NCBI GenBank assembly: GCA_004352715.1
Contig: SCFE01000079.1
Coordinates: forward strand, 932,871-996,870
Length of the DNA stretch: 64,000 nucleotides
Direction: 5' to 3'
DNA from: Hofstenia miamia
Lineage: Eukaryota > Xenacoelomorpha > Acoela
Part shown: one piece after another, positions 12,049 through 23,866 of the stretch
How positions within the stretch are numbered: position 1 is the first letter of the stretch
How the letters are laid out: each line of letters begins with the position of its first letter
The notes under the pieces: generated by a model
What the model was told of the DNA's origin: nothing
Databases searched by the model: none
The model's input: only the letters and a program-made list of their open reading frames with translations
Translations under genes and position numbers: made by a program

Positions 12049-12596
12049 GTGCTTGTCAATTGTGAAGATGGTTTTGTCCTTGAAACTTCTTCCCATTTAT
12101 ATATTTTTTTATTAAAGCAAAAGAGGTGGTACTATTTGATGTACAGTATGTGTGCATGATAGCATGTTTTATGGAGTCATATGTTTGCTTTATTTGGGAA
12201 AAGAAGTTAGTAGTGTTCTGGATAGGATAACATACGAATAGCTCGTAATTTATTAATTTAATACAATATTTTTTAGTGTAAACTTGTTAACTACTCTATT
12301 CGATCAGGGCCTTTTGGCTGCTCTCTATCTAACTCTGGTGGATTATGATTTTGAAGCGAAACTTCGAACATAAATTTTGGTATCAGCACTATTTCATTTT
12401 CAAACATTTGATGTGATCATTATGTGTGATCACGTCATCAAATCCCAAAAACGTTCCTGTATATGTTTGCCTTGGGCTTGAATTGAAATTAAAAAGTAGA
12501 AAATACTTTATCCAACCCAATCGAGCTGAGTTTAAAAGTTTCTGCTCGTCACAATGTCTGTTTTCATATATAATAAAAGCTCTTGGGTCTGCTGCT
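11989..12596 (+). repeat. Local direct duplication, left copy
   Basis: Repeats 12598-13210 almost exactly but lacks a 31-bp segment present there (12936-12966 region, CCTCAGGCCTGGG...). It ends at the single N at 12597. Confidence 0.9.
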
Positions 12597-12597
12597 N
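12597..12597. other. Single-N assembly joint
   Basis: The sequence after the N restarts at CTGCCAGAAGAGAATG, already seen at 11989. This is what two unmerged overlapping contigs or two haplotypes joined end to end would look like. Confidence 0.8.
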
Positions 12598-13210
12598 CTG
12601 CCAGAAGAGAATGTCATATCACACCAAGACAAGCTAAGAAGGCGCATTTGTCATAAGGTGAGTGCTTGTCAATTGTGAAGATGGTTTTGTCCTTGAAACT
12701 TCTTCCCATTTATATATTTTTTTATTAAAGCAAAAGAGGTGGTACTATTTGATGTACAGTATGTGTGCATGATAGCATGTTTTATGGAGTCATATGTTTG
12801 CTTTATTTGGGAAAAGAAGTTAGTAGTGTTCTGGATAGGATAACATACGAATAGCTCGTAATTTATTAATTTAATACAATATTTTTTAGTGTAAACTTGT
12901 TAACTACTCTATTCGATCAGGGCCTTTTGGCTTCCTCAGGCCTGGGAAAAAAATTCCCCGCCTGCTCTCTATCTAACTCTGGTGGATTATGATTTTGAAG
13001 CGAAACTTCGAACATAAATTTTGGTATCAGCACTATTTCATTTTCAAACATTTGATGTGATCATTATGTGTGATCACGTCATCAAATCCCAAAAACGTTC
13101 CTGTATATGTTTGCCTTGGGCTTGAATTGAAATGAAAAAGTAGACGATTCTTTATCCAACCAAATCGAGCTGAGTTTAAAAGTTTCTGCTCGTCACCATG
13201 TCAGTTTTCA
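12598..13210 (+). repeat. Local direct duplication, right copy
   Basis: Second copy of 11989-12596, with the extra 31 bp. The related inverted copy at 22775-23092 also has that segment in diverged form, so the left copy has a deletion. Confidence 0.9.
12846..13135 (+). repeat. Dispersed roughly 300-bp repeat, plus-strand copy
   Basis: Matches the reverse complement of 22775-23092 over its length with moderate divergence (shared anchors AATAGCTCGTAATTTAT and TATTATGTGTGATCA). A third, deleted copy is at 12237-12500. No terminal inverted repeats or coding frame seen; family unknown. Confidence 0.7.
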
Positions 13211-13234
13211 TAGCTGCTGCTGCTGCTGCTGCTG
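13211..13234. repeat. (CTG)n run at a gap edge
   Basis: Eight GCT/CTG units directly before the N gap. Poly-Ala, Ser or Gln frames read through it are artefacts. Confidence 0.9.
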
Positions 13235-14234
13235 NNNNNNNNNNNNNNNNNNNNNNNNNNNNNNNNNNNNNNNNNNNNNNNNNNNNNNNNNNNNNNNNNN
13301 NNNNNNNNNNNNNNNNNNNNNNNNNNNNNNNNNNNNNNNNNNNNNNNNNNNNNNNNNNNNNNNNNNNNNNNNNNNNNNNNNNNNNNNNNNNNNNNNNNNN
13401 NNNNNNNNNNNNNNNNNNNNNNNNNNNNNNNNNNNNNNNNNNNNNNNNNNNNNNNNNNNNNNNNNNNNNNNNNNNNNNNNNNNNNNNNNNNNNNNNNNNN
13501 NNNNNNNNNNNNNNNNNNNNNNNNNNNNNNNNNNNNNNNNNNNNNNNNNNNNNNNNNNNNNNNNNNNNNNNNNNNNNNNNNNNNNNNNNNNNNNNNNNNN
13601 NNNNNNNNNNNNNNNNNNNNNNNNNNNNNNNNNNNNNNNNNNNNNNNNNNNNNNNNNNNNNNNNNNNNNNNNNNNNNNNNNNNNNNNNNNNNNNNNNNNN
13701 NNNNNNNNNNNNNNNNNNNNNNNNNNNNNNNNNNNNNNNNNNNNNNNNNNNNNNNNNNNNNNNNNNNNNNNNNNNNNNNNNNNNNNNNNNNNNNNNNNNN
13801 NNNNNNNNNNNNNNNNNNNNNNNNNNNNNNNNNNNNNNNNNNNNNNNNNNNNNNNNNNNNNNNNNNNNNNNNNNNNNNNNNNNNNNNNNNNNNNNNNNNN
13901 NNNNNNNNNNNNNNNNNNNNNNNNNNNNNNNNNNNNNNNNNNNNNNNNNNNNNNNNNNNNNNNNNNNNNNNNNNNNNNNNNNNNNNNNNNNNNNNNNNNN
14001 NNNNNNNNNNNNNNNNNNNNNNNNNNNNNNNNNNNNNNNNNNNNNNNNNNNNNNNNNNNNNNNNNNNNNNNNNNNNNNNNNNNNNNNNNNNNNNNNNNNN
14101 NNNNNNNNNNNNNNNNNNNNNNNNNNNNNNNNNNNNNNNNNNNNNNNNNNNNNNNNNNNNNNNNNNNNNNNNNNNNNNNNNNNNNNNNNNNNNNNNNNNN
14201 NNNNNNNNNNNNNNNNNNNNNNNNNNNNNNNNNN
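13235..14234. other. Assembly gap of exactly 1000 N
   Basis: The round length suggests a placeholder size. It hides the left end of block 2 and most of a LINE. Confidence 0.95.
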
Positions 14235-15131
14235 AAGACACAGCTTATTATTTTCCACCCAAGTGAGTTTAAAGAAATTGCAACAAATATTGAATTAAAA
14301 GTTAATGAAGGTAATCCACCAATTAGGCAGTCAAGCGAGATACAATACTTGGGTGTTGAAGTGGACAAGGAGTTCATCTATAGAAGCTTCATCAAATGGA
14401 AAATAAAAGCGATGCCTAAAACAAATAATAATTGTTGAAAAAAGTAAAGCCATGATAGAGGCATATGTACTAAGTCAATATAGTTATGCATGCATACTTT
14501 TAAACAATATAAGTACATATGAACAGGAAAGAATAAATAAGGAGTTTAACTGGTGCATAAACTCAATACTGACGAAATAATGCATACGTTTGCAATACTA
14601 TCCCCAATGTATGTCACAAAATACTCAAAGGTATTAAACCTCTATAAATGCATCAACAACATAACATAAAATAACAGCATATTTAAAAATTACAATAAAC
14701 ACAATAATAGGTCAAGAATATGTATTAATAATATACAAACAAAGAATAAATATTGGAAGAACTCATGCCTTCCATATGTGGAACAAACTTGATATAGAAA
14801 CTCGTGCAGCTCCAACAATAAAAGATTTAATTTAAGAAGATTTTAAAACAGAACTTATTAGCAGATCAAAATACATTTGGTAGTACTAAGCAATTCAATA
14901 ATTTCCAAAAATTTTAACAGCAAAAACTTTTCTTTTTAATTTTCTTACATGTAGTAGTTTTTTATTCCTTTATTTTTGTATGTTCTGTCAAGTTTGTAAA
15001 TATTTGTGTGTATATATTTTTGCCAACATGTGCTGTGACATCGGATAAACAAATAAAACTATTGAAGACCTATTATTATTTTTATTGTTATTATTATTAT
15101 TGTTCTTATTATTAGTATTAATAATCAATTA
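14235..15131 (+). pseudogene. LINE relic 4, sister of relic 2
   Basis: Begins at the gap inside the RT thumb (KTQLIIFHPSEFKEIATNIE frame) and follows 3582-4735 closely to the same AATAAAACTATTGAAGAC plus TTATTA tail. It lacks the 4053-4205 insert and the partial tandem duplication, and lacks LINE relic 3 in its tail. It therefore preserves the older arrangement. It is broken by stops and truncated by the gap. Confidence 0.85.
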
Positions 15132-15622
15132 AATATGGATTTTATTATTCATTGGAATTCATTCCTAAATTTTCAAATATAATTTTCTTGCATACTTTGC
15201 TTATTTTTTCACACTAAAATAATAAGGCATTTTTCACAAAATTTATTTTCAATAGAGCTTAGAGTGGTCAAAATTCATTAGTTGAAACTTGAATTAGGTT
15301 AGGTCAAAATATATTGGCTCATTTACACAGACATGATTGAAAATTAATGTCAAATAATATGGTGCATTTCTTCTGAAAAATATCTATTTATATAAGTAAC
15401 AAAAATGCATAATTGCTTATTGATTATTTTGATAATGATATTTTTTCTAAATTTAAAATTTTCAAAATGGTCGCAATTATTTGTGTATCTTTTGGTGCAC
15501 TATATTTATTTAAGAACGATCATTCTTGCTTTTACAGATGTTAACAACATATTTCATATTCAATTAAAATTTCGATGAATTTGATTTGTTTTTGAAATCT
15601 ACAAAAATTAATCCAATCAAAT

Positions 15623-15636
15623 CTTTTCAATTTCAG
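15623..15636 (+). promoter_or_regulatory. Splice acceptor just before the PAN start codon
   Basis: CTTTTCAATTTCAG ends two bases before the ATG at 15639. It is either the 3' end of a 5'-UTR intron or a trans-splicing acceptor; the sequence cannot tell which. It supports 15639 as the start. Confidence 0.55.
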
Positions 15637-15638
15637 TG

Positions 15639-16529
15639 ATGTGTAATTGCAGCATGCCTTGGTTGGTTATATGTTTAGGTTTTCTCTACCTTGCAAATAT
15701 TTGTGCAACAGAAAATTATTGCCATAAATCCCGTAAGGTTTTCGCTACTTATAAAAGAAATGTAAGCCTGACAAATCCGTTGAAAAACTATACTTCTGAG
15801 TGCAGCACAATGGCGAGATGCTCAGCGCTTTGTGAAGCTTATGCTTCCTGTAACTCTTTTGCATATAATTTTGCTTTCGCATCTTGTATTTTATATAATG
15901 AATCTAATTCAGAAGAAGTTCATGATGTTGGATTTACACTCTTCAAATATCGATGTGATCAACGAATTAAAAAGAATTGGAAAATGTTTTTCAAATTCGT
16001 TGCTGGAAATCAGCTAAACTTCTCGACGAACTATTTGGGAAATGACGATAATGAATTCCACAAAAACTCTCCGTTTGGGGAAAGACTTAATAACTTTGTT
16101 TACATGCGAGATAAGGAAGTAACTGATGATTATATAGCAAGTAAAAATTTTGTAGAATTGCGACTGTATGATATTCATGGAAAAGAACTACTGTCTCTTC
16201 TATTTAAATCATATTCCTTTGATCTCACAAGTTTTTTTAAAGGTGAAAACTTGGTTTATCATCCATGGAAAGAAGAGTTGCCTTACGACAACTTTCATTT
16301 GCTTGTGGATCAGTATGAGTTGCATTTGGGAAACTCAAGTCTTCAAGGTGGTTGGTTAACTGTAACCTCTAATCAAAGTTTGCTCAGAGGTATCACTTTA
16401 CCTAAATCCGCAATAATTTATACAATACCTGGAAATCCAAAAACAGAAGACTACTCTGTTGAATTGGCAAAGTTTGATCATCCCCAAGCTAAACTAGCTC
16501 ATAGCTTGGCATTTTTCGTTCAAGTTTGA
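15639..16529 (+). CDS. Secreted PAN/apple-domain protein with a C-terminal FK-AG...GWL module
   Basis: A single open exon of 296 residues. Residues 7-23 are a hydrophobic signal peptide (WLVICLGFLYLANICA), so the protein should enter the secretory pathway. Cys at 28, 55, 61, 65, 71, 83 and 106 with the order C-S-T-M-A-R-C-S-A-L-C, C-N-S-F-A-Y-N and C-I-L-Y fit a PAN/apple fold, a disulfide-bonded module that binds proteins or sugars. Residues 114-296 resemble a module I recall from uncharacterised cnidarian and other invertebrate proteins: W-K-x-F-F-K-F-V-A-G-N at the start, E-L-R-L-Y and G-G-W-L-T-V in the middle, and A-x-S-L-A-F-F-V at the end. The last match argues that the stop at 16527 is native. 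N-glycosylation sequons occur (N41, N51, N128, N232, N245). No neighbour gene suggests a pathway. The function is otherwise unknown; membership is by motif memory, not a search. Confidence 0.75.
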   Translation: MCNCSMPWLVICLGFLYLANICATENYCHKSRKVFATYKRNVSLTNPLKNYTSECSTMARCSALCEAYASCNSFAYNFAFASCILYNESNSEEVHDVGFTLFKYRCDQRIKKNWKMFFKFVAGNQLNFSTNYLGNDDNEFHKNSPFGERLNNFVYMRDKEVTDDYIASKNFVELRLYDIHGKELLSLLFKSYSFDLTSFFKGENLVYHPWKEELPYDNFHLLVDQYELHLGNSSLQGGWLTVTSNQSLLRGITLPKSAIIYTIPGNPKTEDYSVELAKFDHPQAKLAHSLAFFVQV

Positions 16530-19500
16530 GCTTGTTCATTGGATTGCATGCATATGTTTGAAATTGATGACTAGTAATTTAGTAAACCGCTTCTTCCCAG
16601 ATAGAACAAGCCCATCTGTACGACATCGGTTTGACGTTGTAATAGCGTAACTCCGTCGTTCATTACAATTTGTCTAGCTAAAGTGTAGTTTTTGTCGTAA
16701 ATTTGTCTTAATACTTATATATTCAGTATTGTTTTAGTACCGTTAACTTCTTCATATATCGACATCGTTTTGGCATTGAATTAACTTTATTTCGACGGCT
16801 TTGTGATTACTGAGTTGTTAAGGACGTAATTTAGCTAAGGGTAGAAATCCATAAATTACGAAAGGAATCTATGCATGGAATAACATTCAATTTAATTGAT
16901 CTTTTTCTTATGAATGTTTATAATTGTTTTCATTCGGTGACTTCGCAGTGTACTTGGTACATTCTTGCATTGCATTTTCAAATTTTCATTGAATATTACC
17001 AATGATTTCAATTATTAGATAATATATGTGCACTTTAAGTATTACTCTTTTGCATATGATATCATAATACAAAACAAGAATTGTATTTATTGATTCATGC
17101 AAAATAAATTTACATATATTTAAATTTGCAGGTATCCATACAAATTCGCTTTATGAGTATTGTAAGTAAAAATTTCCTTAAAGAAATTCGAACATGGAAA
17201 GTTTTTCCATATTTTGAGGATTGTTGGAGGAATGTCTTGAATAAACTTAATTTACAATACCTATTACAAATGACTTCATCTTGGCAGCAGCAGATTGCAA
17301 GGGTTGTTAAAACAGTGCTTCAACATTCACTATTTGAGATCCCTGAGTGTCGGATTCTTTACCATAATGAGATTCAAAGAAGAACCATTCCACAGATTTC
17401 AAAATGTAGCATTCTAGAAGGTATTCCAAGTACTTGACAATTATTTGAATTACAATTTGAACCCAACCCTCCAAAATCGAATGACTGATGCCTTCTGTGA
17501 TATACCTAAAGAATGCCTGCGCCGAAAACACATGACACAGCACGATTGGGAAATGGGTCAACTCGGGTAACTTTTAGGTGAGTCGGCTCGACGGTCAATT
17601 ATAATCGTTAGCGTGGGAAAACTAACAAAATTAAAGAACAGTGTAATAAGTCAAACATTTGGAATTTTTAATTTGCTAATGATTTTAATTTTCATTCGAT
17701 GTCTTTCATTGACTATGTATTGCCTTAGTGATACTTTTATACGAAAGCATGTTTGTCCGTTTTATACTAGCAACTTTTCTTTGATTGGGTCTGGCCGGTG
17801 GCGTAATAGACGGGTCGAGTCCATCACATTATTGATAATGAAGTGCTTGTTGTAATTCGCTACATTAGATAAGATTCTCATGTTATTTGCTATAGCATAT
17901 TCTCAGTGGAATTTGTTCAAAATTCTGAATACCCTGGAGCAAATGAATTAAAATTTAATTAAAATAAATTCTAACATTTTTTTAGAAAAAGTCATAGTTG
18001 GTCCCTGATTCGAAAAAGAATGCAACGCTTTGGAAAAGACTACTGATCAGGAGGGCGATTCTTTTTGAACTAAAAAAATTCAATTTTTAACAATTTTTTA
18101 TTTTTTTCGAATTTAAAACGTAATTTTTTACCTCAAAAATTGATCTAAAGATTTTTTAGCTTTTGTAAAATTCGTGTATTCTATACTAAACATAAATCAA
18201 CTAGGTGCTAAGCACCAATATAGAACTGTTCATTATCTTTAGAATATTGTCTTAAGCATACTTCTTAACATTGAAAAGAACCTTTCCATGGAAGCAGGAG
18301 AGCACTTGCTATTTTCAGCAAGGAGTTGTTGGACACTGAAAGTGATGAATGGACATCTTCAGAAAGTTTCTAGTAACCTCAACATATTCAGTTCTATAAG
18401 GGCCTTAAGCGATCAAAGCAGGTTAACATAAATGACTTAATATAACAATATTCTTACTAATGAACGGAAACTATACTTCTTAAGCATGTTTTAGCTCTAC
18501 AATTTTTTATTGTTTAAGCTTAGAAAAAAAAGACTGTTTTCTACCATAACATAAGAAAAACGAATATAATGGATTCAACAAACTATAATGGAAATTGCAT
18601 AAAGTTTTCAAATATCTAATCACTTATGAAGAAACTTACTTTTTTCTAGTAGATGCTGTTCTCTAATGGGATAACGTTTTTATCATCTCCTAAGTCGGCA
18701 ACAACTATAATTGCATTTGGTGATCCAATAATAGACTCATCACTAAGATGGGTATGACTGATTTGAAAACCTCGGAAGGTAAATTTTTTCCAGAGCCTAT
18801 GAATAAGCTGAGTAATTCTAGGAGGCAATGTATACAGCAGTTTGCATAATGAAATTTTCTTGTATAACATCATCTTCATGGATGAATCAAAAAATTATGC
18901 TTGCATAAAAATACATTGATGCTCCACGGTAGGAAACTCCCTTCAACTGATCGCACATCTTGGCCACCAATATAATGTGGAAATGACCACAGTACATAAA
19001 TAAAGACTAAAAAGACCTCATATGAGACATCACCAAAAATTAAATTTCATTTTAACAAAACCTTGAATATATTTTGTAACAAAATTACTACAGCAACTAT
19101 ATTATAAACCCACCAATGGATTACATAAACCTGTAGCAGTCTTCCTATTTTTCACCATTAATCGGAATTCTGGTGGATAAAATCATCGGCTGTAAAAATT
19201 ATCTGGTTCATTATAAATAAATATATTTTCAGATCATCTGGATAAATTGCACAACACAGCGAACCTTGTCCGGAGTACAATTAGACATTAGAAATTTATG
19301 GTTATAAATTATGTATACAAAATATTTCTATTTATAAACAGATAATTCGTCTAAATAGATTTAAGTAAATTATGTTTAGAGGAAATTATAATTACCGTAT
19401 TTGAAGACTACATAAATCTGCCCGATTTATTGGAATGTCAGAAGAATAATTGCTTCTAGACACTGCAAATATTTCGGAGTCCCTCTCACTGCAGTAGAAG

Positions 19501-20400
19501 AACCATAGCTCTAGAAGAAATTGCAGTACCGCTTGTCCTACAGCAGTGAGTGAGACTTGTTAACGCACTTCAGATGAGTCATTTCATGACATCCATGCCA
19601 TTGCCATTTAGTGCCCAGAGAGCCTCAAAATGGCATACATTCGTTACTTGAGTTGATCATCATCGCTAGGTGTTCGATGAAAGCGGCGGTCGATTCCGTG
19701 CTGTTCTGTATGCATTGCTACACTAACAACAGACACACAGTAGCAACTGAGTGACTCAAATGCTCTAAGTGACACAAACGGAATGTTATTAACACAATGA
19801 TTGTGAACACTTATATACCAGAAATGAACCAACATTCAAATATTGACAAACATCTGGTTAACGCACATGTTCCTTATTGTTGCTAAACAAAATTAATTAC
19901 AATCATTAATTGCACTTCTAATCAAACCGGTCCTAACCTGATTCGAATTATATGTAGACCAAACCAGGACGTAGCTTCCGAAATTTGACTCGACTTTGTC
20001 ATTTGGGTTTGTAGAAAGAATTACTCTTTGAAAAAATATTTGATATGGCTAAGAGTAATTCACAAACTAAAATTTCCAAAGTGAGTTTAATAAATTTGGT
20101 AGAATATAATAGTAGGAAAACGAACATCGCCAGATCGGCCCCTTGTCGTTTAGGAAACCAATGTCTCATAAAAACAAAAAGTTTGACGGAGCAGGCCAAA
20201 ATTTGAAAACAATGTGTTTTATGGAGTAAACTCTATTGTTCAAGGCAGCTGTTTAGATTAGTTTCAATCGAAACTCGGTTTGAAAATGGCAAAGATTTCA
20301 TCAAGACAAACAAAATGTTTTTGTTATATATGGGAAAATTAAATTCTTTACTATGCATTAGTTGTCATATGCGAAAAAAACAGCTACATGTAGCACACCT
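16530..20400. other. Non-coding body of block 2 downstream of the PAN gene
   Basis: Matches block 1 (6005-9868). No intact gene seen. Conserved short frames on both strands show no third-position bias between copies. It contains a third copy of the local repeat (about 18200-18316). Confidence 0.6.
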
Positions 20401-20403
20401 TTC

Positions 20404-21760
20404 AATATATTCGTAGCTATTGTCTGCTTAGATCTTTCTAAAGCTTTCGATTCTATTGATTATAGCATATTAATAAAAATATTATTCTATATGGTATTTC
20501 CAGGAATAGCAGAAATTTTTATTAATTACCTTTTTGAAACAGAGTTTTCAGAGAGTCAAAGCAAATGATGTATTTTTGATTGGGTATCTGTTAACAATCG
20601 CGTCCTTCAGTGGACAATTTTATGTCTCCTTCTTTCAGTATATGTGGAAACGACATGAATACGATAACCGATTGTAATCAATTCCACATGCATATTCAAC
20701 AATAATAAATCGATGCATTTAGCAATCGATTCTGAAGCCCTTAATTGCAACGTATTTCGACATGCATAAGTTACTCATAAATGAATGTAAAACAGAATTT
20801 TGTACTTTGCAGCCTTCTAAGACAAATTAGGATGTTCGGCATTAATTCTTAATCTCAAAATGTTAAGGTTCCAACTATAGACAGTTTCAATTATTTAGTA
20901 GTGGCTTTTGATTCCAAGTTTAATTTTGATTTAAACATTAATCCAATAGTTCGAAAATTGGCTATAGGTATAAGAAGTATGTCAATGATAGTAAGGCCAC
21001 GGTTAGACTAGGTGATTGGTTAAAAGTGATCTGTCACTTTTGAAAGCGTTGTACGTCTAACCACCCTAGATAATTAGCGATGTGAAGATCACAAGGAAAT
21101 CGAACACGCACGATTTCTTCGTGATCGTCACATCGCTAATTATCTCGGGTGGTTAGATGTGCGATTCACTCAAAATGTGATAGATCACTTTTGAGCAAAT
21201 CACTAGTCTAACCGTGGCCTAAACAACTACCAGCCTGTGCAATAATTCAATTTCGATTCATTTATAATGAGTCACCTAAATAATGCGAACATTTTACTTA
21301 CTGATCTAAAAGATGTTTATTATAGAAAACTTGATATCCAATTAAGATGAGTCTTAAATGTTTTAAAGAAAAATTCTTCCAGACTAAGCACTGTGTTTCT
21401 ATAATATCCTTTTGCCAAGACAGCAAATCATTTTGAACACAGTGTTAACGTTTCTTAAATGCATCCAGGAATTATCATTTTTAATACTATGCCAATTCCT
21501 AATCAAAAAAGTTTACCTGCATTAAATATAGAAAAAGACTTTGAAGCAATCATTCATTAATACCGCTATTCAAACTTGGAACTCATTACTTAGAGATAAC
21601 GAACATTGAAAAACAAACTTTTAAGAAGTATCTGAATAAAGAATATTTTATCTTATCTTATCACATCAGTAATTAATGTCAACTTTATTGTATAACCCGA
21701 TTTAAAGGAGAAAAAAACTTTCACTCAATCGGACCTGGCAAAATATTGTCCCAGCCCGAC
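20404..21760 (+). pseudogene. LINE relic 5, split by a MITE
   Basis: VCLDLSKAFDSIDYSILIKI near 20425 is the RT palm block with its catalytic Asp. Further on, KLLINECKTEFCTLQPSK near 20765, TIDSFNYLVVAFDSKFN near 20878, and after the MITE a C-terminal AIQTWNSLL near 21566. It ends before 21762. Many stops. The same relic with the same MITE is present in block 3, so both insertions predate that duplication. Confidence 0.75.
20995..21219. mobile_element. Palindromic MITE, PIF/Harbinger type
   Basis: 225 bp that is a nearly complete inverted repeat. It starts GGCCACGGTTAGACTA and ends TAGTCTAACCGTGGCC. The arms continue into CAAAAGTGATC and AATTAGCGATGTGA on both sides, with a short loop near 21110. 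It is flanked by TAA on each side (20992-20994 and 21220-21222), the 3-bp TWA target duplication typical of PIF/Harbinger. No coding capacity; it would need a transposase in trans. Confidence 0.85.
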
Positions 21761-21761
21761 C

Positions 21762-22774
21762 CTATTTTGTAATTGTAAGCACTGCTATTGCCTGATGAAA
21801 ACAGCTGCAAACCCGATGGATCGGCGCAACACAAAGATATAATTGAACACATATAAAGTACTTAAAAATCATAGTTTAAAAACACTAAATTTTTCGTTCG
21901 TATAAACGATGAAACAGCCCCAGAGATCTACTAATATTTTTCAAAAAGATGGTTTTGGAAAAATATACTCAACAACCGTATAGTAAAGAAAAATCGTATT
22001 CAGTACGGTATACCATCGATCTCAAATTGCAAACATTAACAACTATTTTTGTGTTTTGTCACTGTCCCAGTGTAAATGTGAAGGTTAAGTTTAAAAAAAA
22101 TTAAAAGTTTGATTTTTTTGTAGTTCCGGCTAATCCGAACAATTTCATTTGTTCGGCAAAAATATTTACGCTAAACATGAGTGAGCGTGATTTAGTGCTA
22201 CACAAAATTGGCCATAATTGTGAAGACTAGACCGTCAAAATGCATACCGCCAATTAGGTAACCCAGTCTGACCAATATGCAGTCTTGCTTAGGCAAGTTT
22301 AAAATCTGTATTTGAAGTCCAAAAAATTTAATTCCAAGAACATTGTAGGTACTTGGCTAGATATTATGACTATGTAGTTGTATTGTTTTTAAAAATTCTG
22401 AGGAGTGCGAAGAGAATGCATTATGTTCAACATGTATAAAGTATGCAATTGGTTAGCACCACGCCCATTCGAAGTTTTTTAGTCAACCCCTCGTTCGTCA
22501 AGAGAGTTTCCTACCCGTAATCACTCGTACCCGTAGGAATGAGAGCAACTTGAAAACTTTTGGAAAAATCGGATTATTGATCAAAAAGTTGAGAAGATTT
22601 CTTAATGTGTTGGTTGACTTTTTTGGAAACCATAGCCACTTAATAAACATTTTGTTAATATCTGCTCATTTATGTATGGTATTGTTTTTCAACACGCGTA
22701 ATGTTTCCCAAATCAACAAAATCATATTGTTAGTGTTTGTATAAAAATTATATTTGAGAAGAAAAAAAGTAAGT
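21762..22774. other. Intergenic AT-rich DNA
   Basis: No gene seen. Contains a small hairpin CCGAACAATTTCATTTGTTCGG near 22135. The 64-codon frame at 22550-22744 is hydrophobic and AT-driven, with no motif. Confidence 0.5.
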
Positions 22775-23092
22775 TTAATAAATATCAACATTTCGAACAG
22801 CTAATTCAAGCAAATACACAGAAATTACCGAAATTTTGCGATTTGATGACTTGATCACACATAATAATGGCATCAAATTTTTGAACATTGCAAATGAAAT
22901 AGTGTTGATGTAACAGTCTTTGTTCAAAGTTTCGTTTCAAAAGCATAATTAACCAGACTTAGATAAGAAGCAGGCGGTGAAATCTTTCCCCAGACCTGAG
23001 AAACCAAAAAACCCAACTTGAATAGGGTAGTTTAACAAGTTTTTATGAAAAAATATATTATTGAATTGATAAATTACGAGCTATTAATATGT
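22775..23092 (-). repeat. Dispersed roughly 300-bp repeat, minus-strand copy
   Basis: The reverse complement matches 12846-13135, including the segment deleted from 12237-12500. It is a diverged, probably old, interspersed repeat of unknown class. Confidence 0.7.
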
Positions 23093-23549
23093 TTCCAATT
23101 GTACATGTACCATTATCTTAGTAAAAGCTACTCAGCATGACAATTTATCAACCTTTTTCAACAAAATCCTTAAAAATATGATATAAATAAGTGCATGCAT
23201 TGGAATCTCATCTTTGTTTGGTTTCTGTCATAATCATGTTCACACACTCTTCCATTGCTTGAATAAGCCCTTGGAAAACTTCAATATCGATAGTACACTG
23301 GAATATTGTGCAACATCATGCTTTAGTGAATTGAACCCTGATTGAATTAAACCTCGACTCCGAGCAAATGAATACCTTGATATTTATATTACACGTCTCA
23401 GTTTATCACTGAAAATGGTATACAAATTGATGGTGGCAATCTCTTTGATGAGGCAGTTGATACAAATATATCAAGTGCCTTTAGTAAATTTGGCCATGCA
23501 CTCATTCCCTAATGATAATTGCCTATATGTAAATTGTTATTTATTATAT
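23072..23549 (+). repeat. Local direct duplication, left copy (478 bp)
   Basis: Identical by eye to 23867-24344, then the two diverge. Confidence 0.9.
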
Positions 23550-23865
23550 ATATTAATTTATATACAGTCTTGTGGGGGAGGAACCCAAAAACAATGTACG
23601 GAATGGAACCAATCTTTCAACTTCATTCGGAAGCGAGACCAATTGGATTTAAAAATTGCCTTTATAGTGTATTATATTTGCAAGTTTATTAAATTTGGTA
23701 TAATAAATTATATCGAATGTCTATTCATTGTTCAATTTCATTAATAATAGTTTTAGTAACATTAATCTCCTTACGGAACCAAAAGTAGATGCACTACGAC
23801 TCTGAAACCAGTACAGGACCGTAAAGGAGTGGTCACGCAGATCTCTATTTTCAACATAATTACAA

Positions 23866-23866
23866 N
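23866..23866. other. Single-N assembly joint
   Basis: After the N the sequence restarts at AATTACGAGCTATTAATATG, already seen at 23072. Likely two unmerged contigs or haplotypes. Confidence 0.85.

Larger units (their letters stand above)
15132..21761 (+). repeat. Segmental duplication, block 2
   Basis: The fullest copy. The left part (to about 20215) matches block 1. The right part (about 19383-21761) matches block 3 (about 25898-28060) at very high identity. It contains the only intact PAN gene, a LINE relic and a palindromic MITE. The copies are in direct orientation with block spacing of about 10.5 kb (1 to 2) and 6.5 kb (2 to 3). Confidence 0.9.

Noticed and set aside
13176-14377. Long open frames on both strands
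   Set aside because: They consist of N's with a CTG repeat on one side and LINE sequence on the other; not genes. The same holds for frames across 1159-1476, 27589-27868 and 29145-30144.
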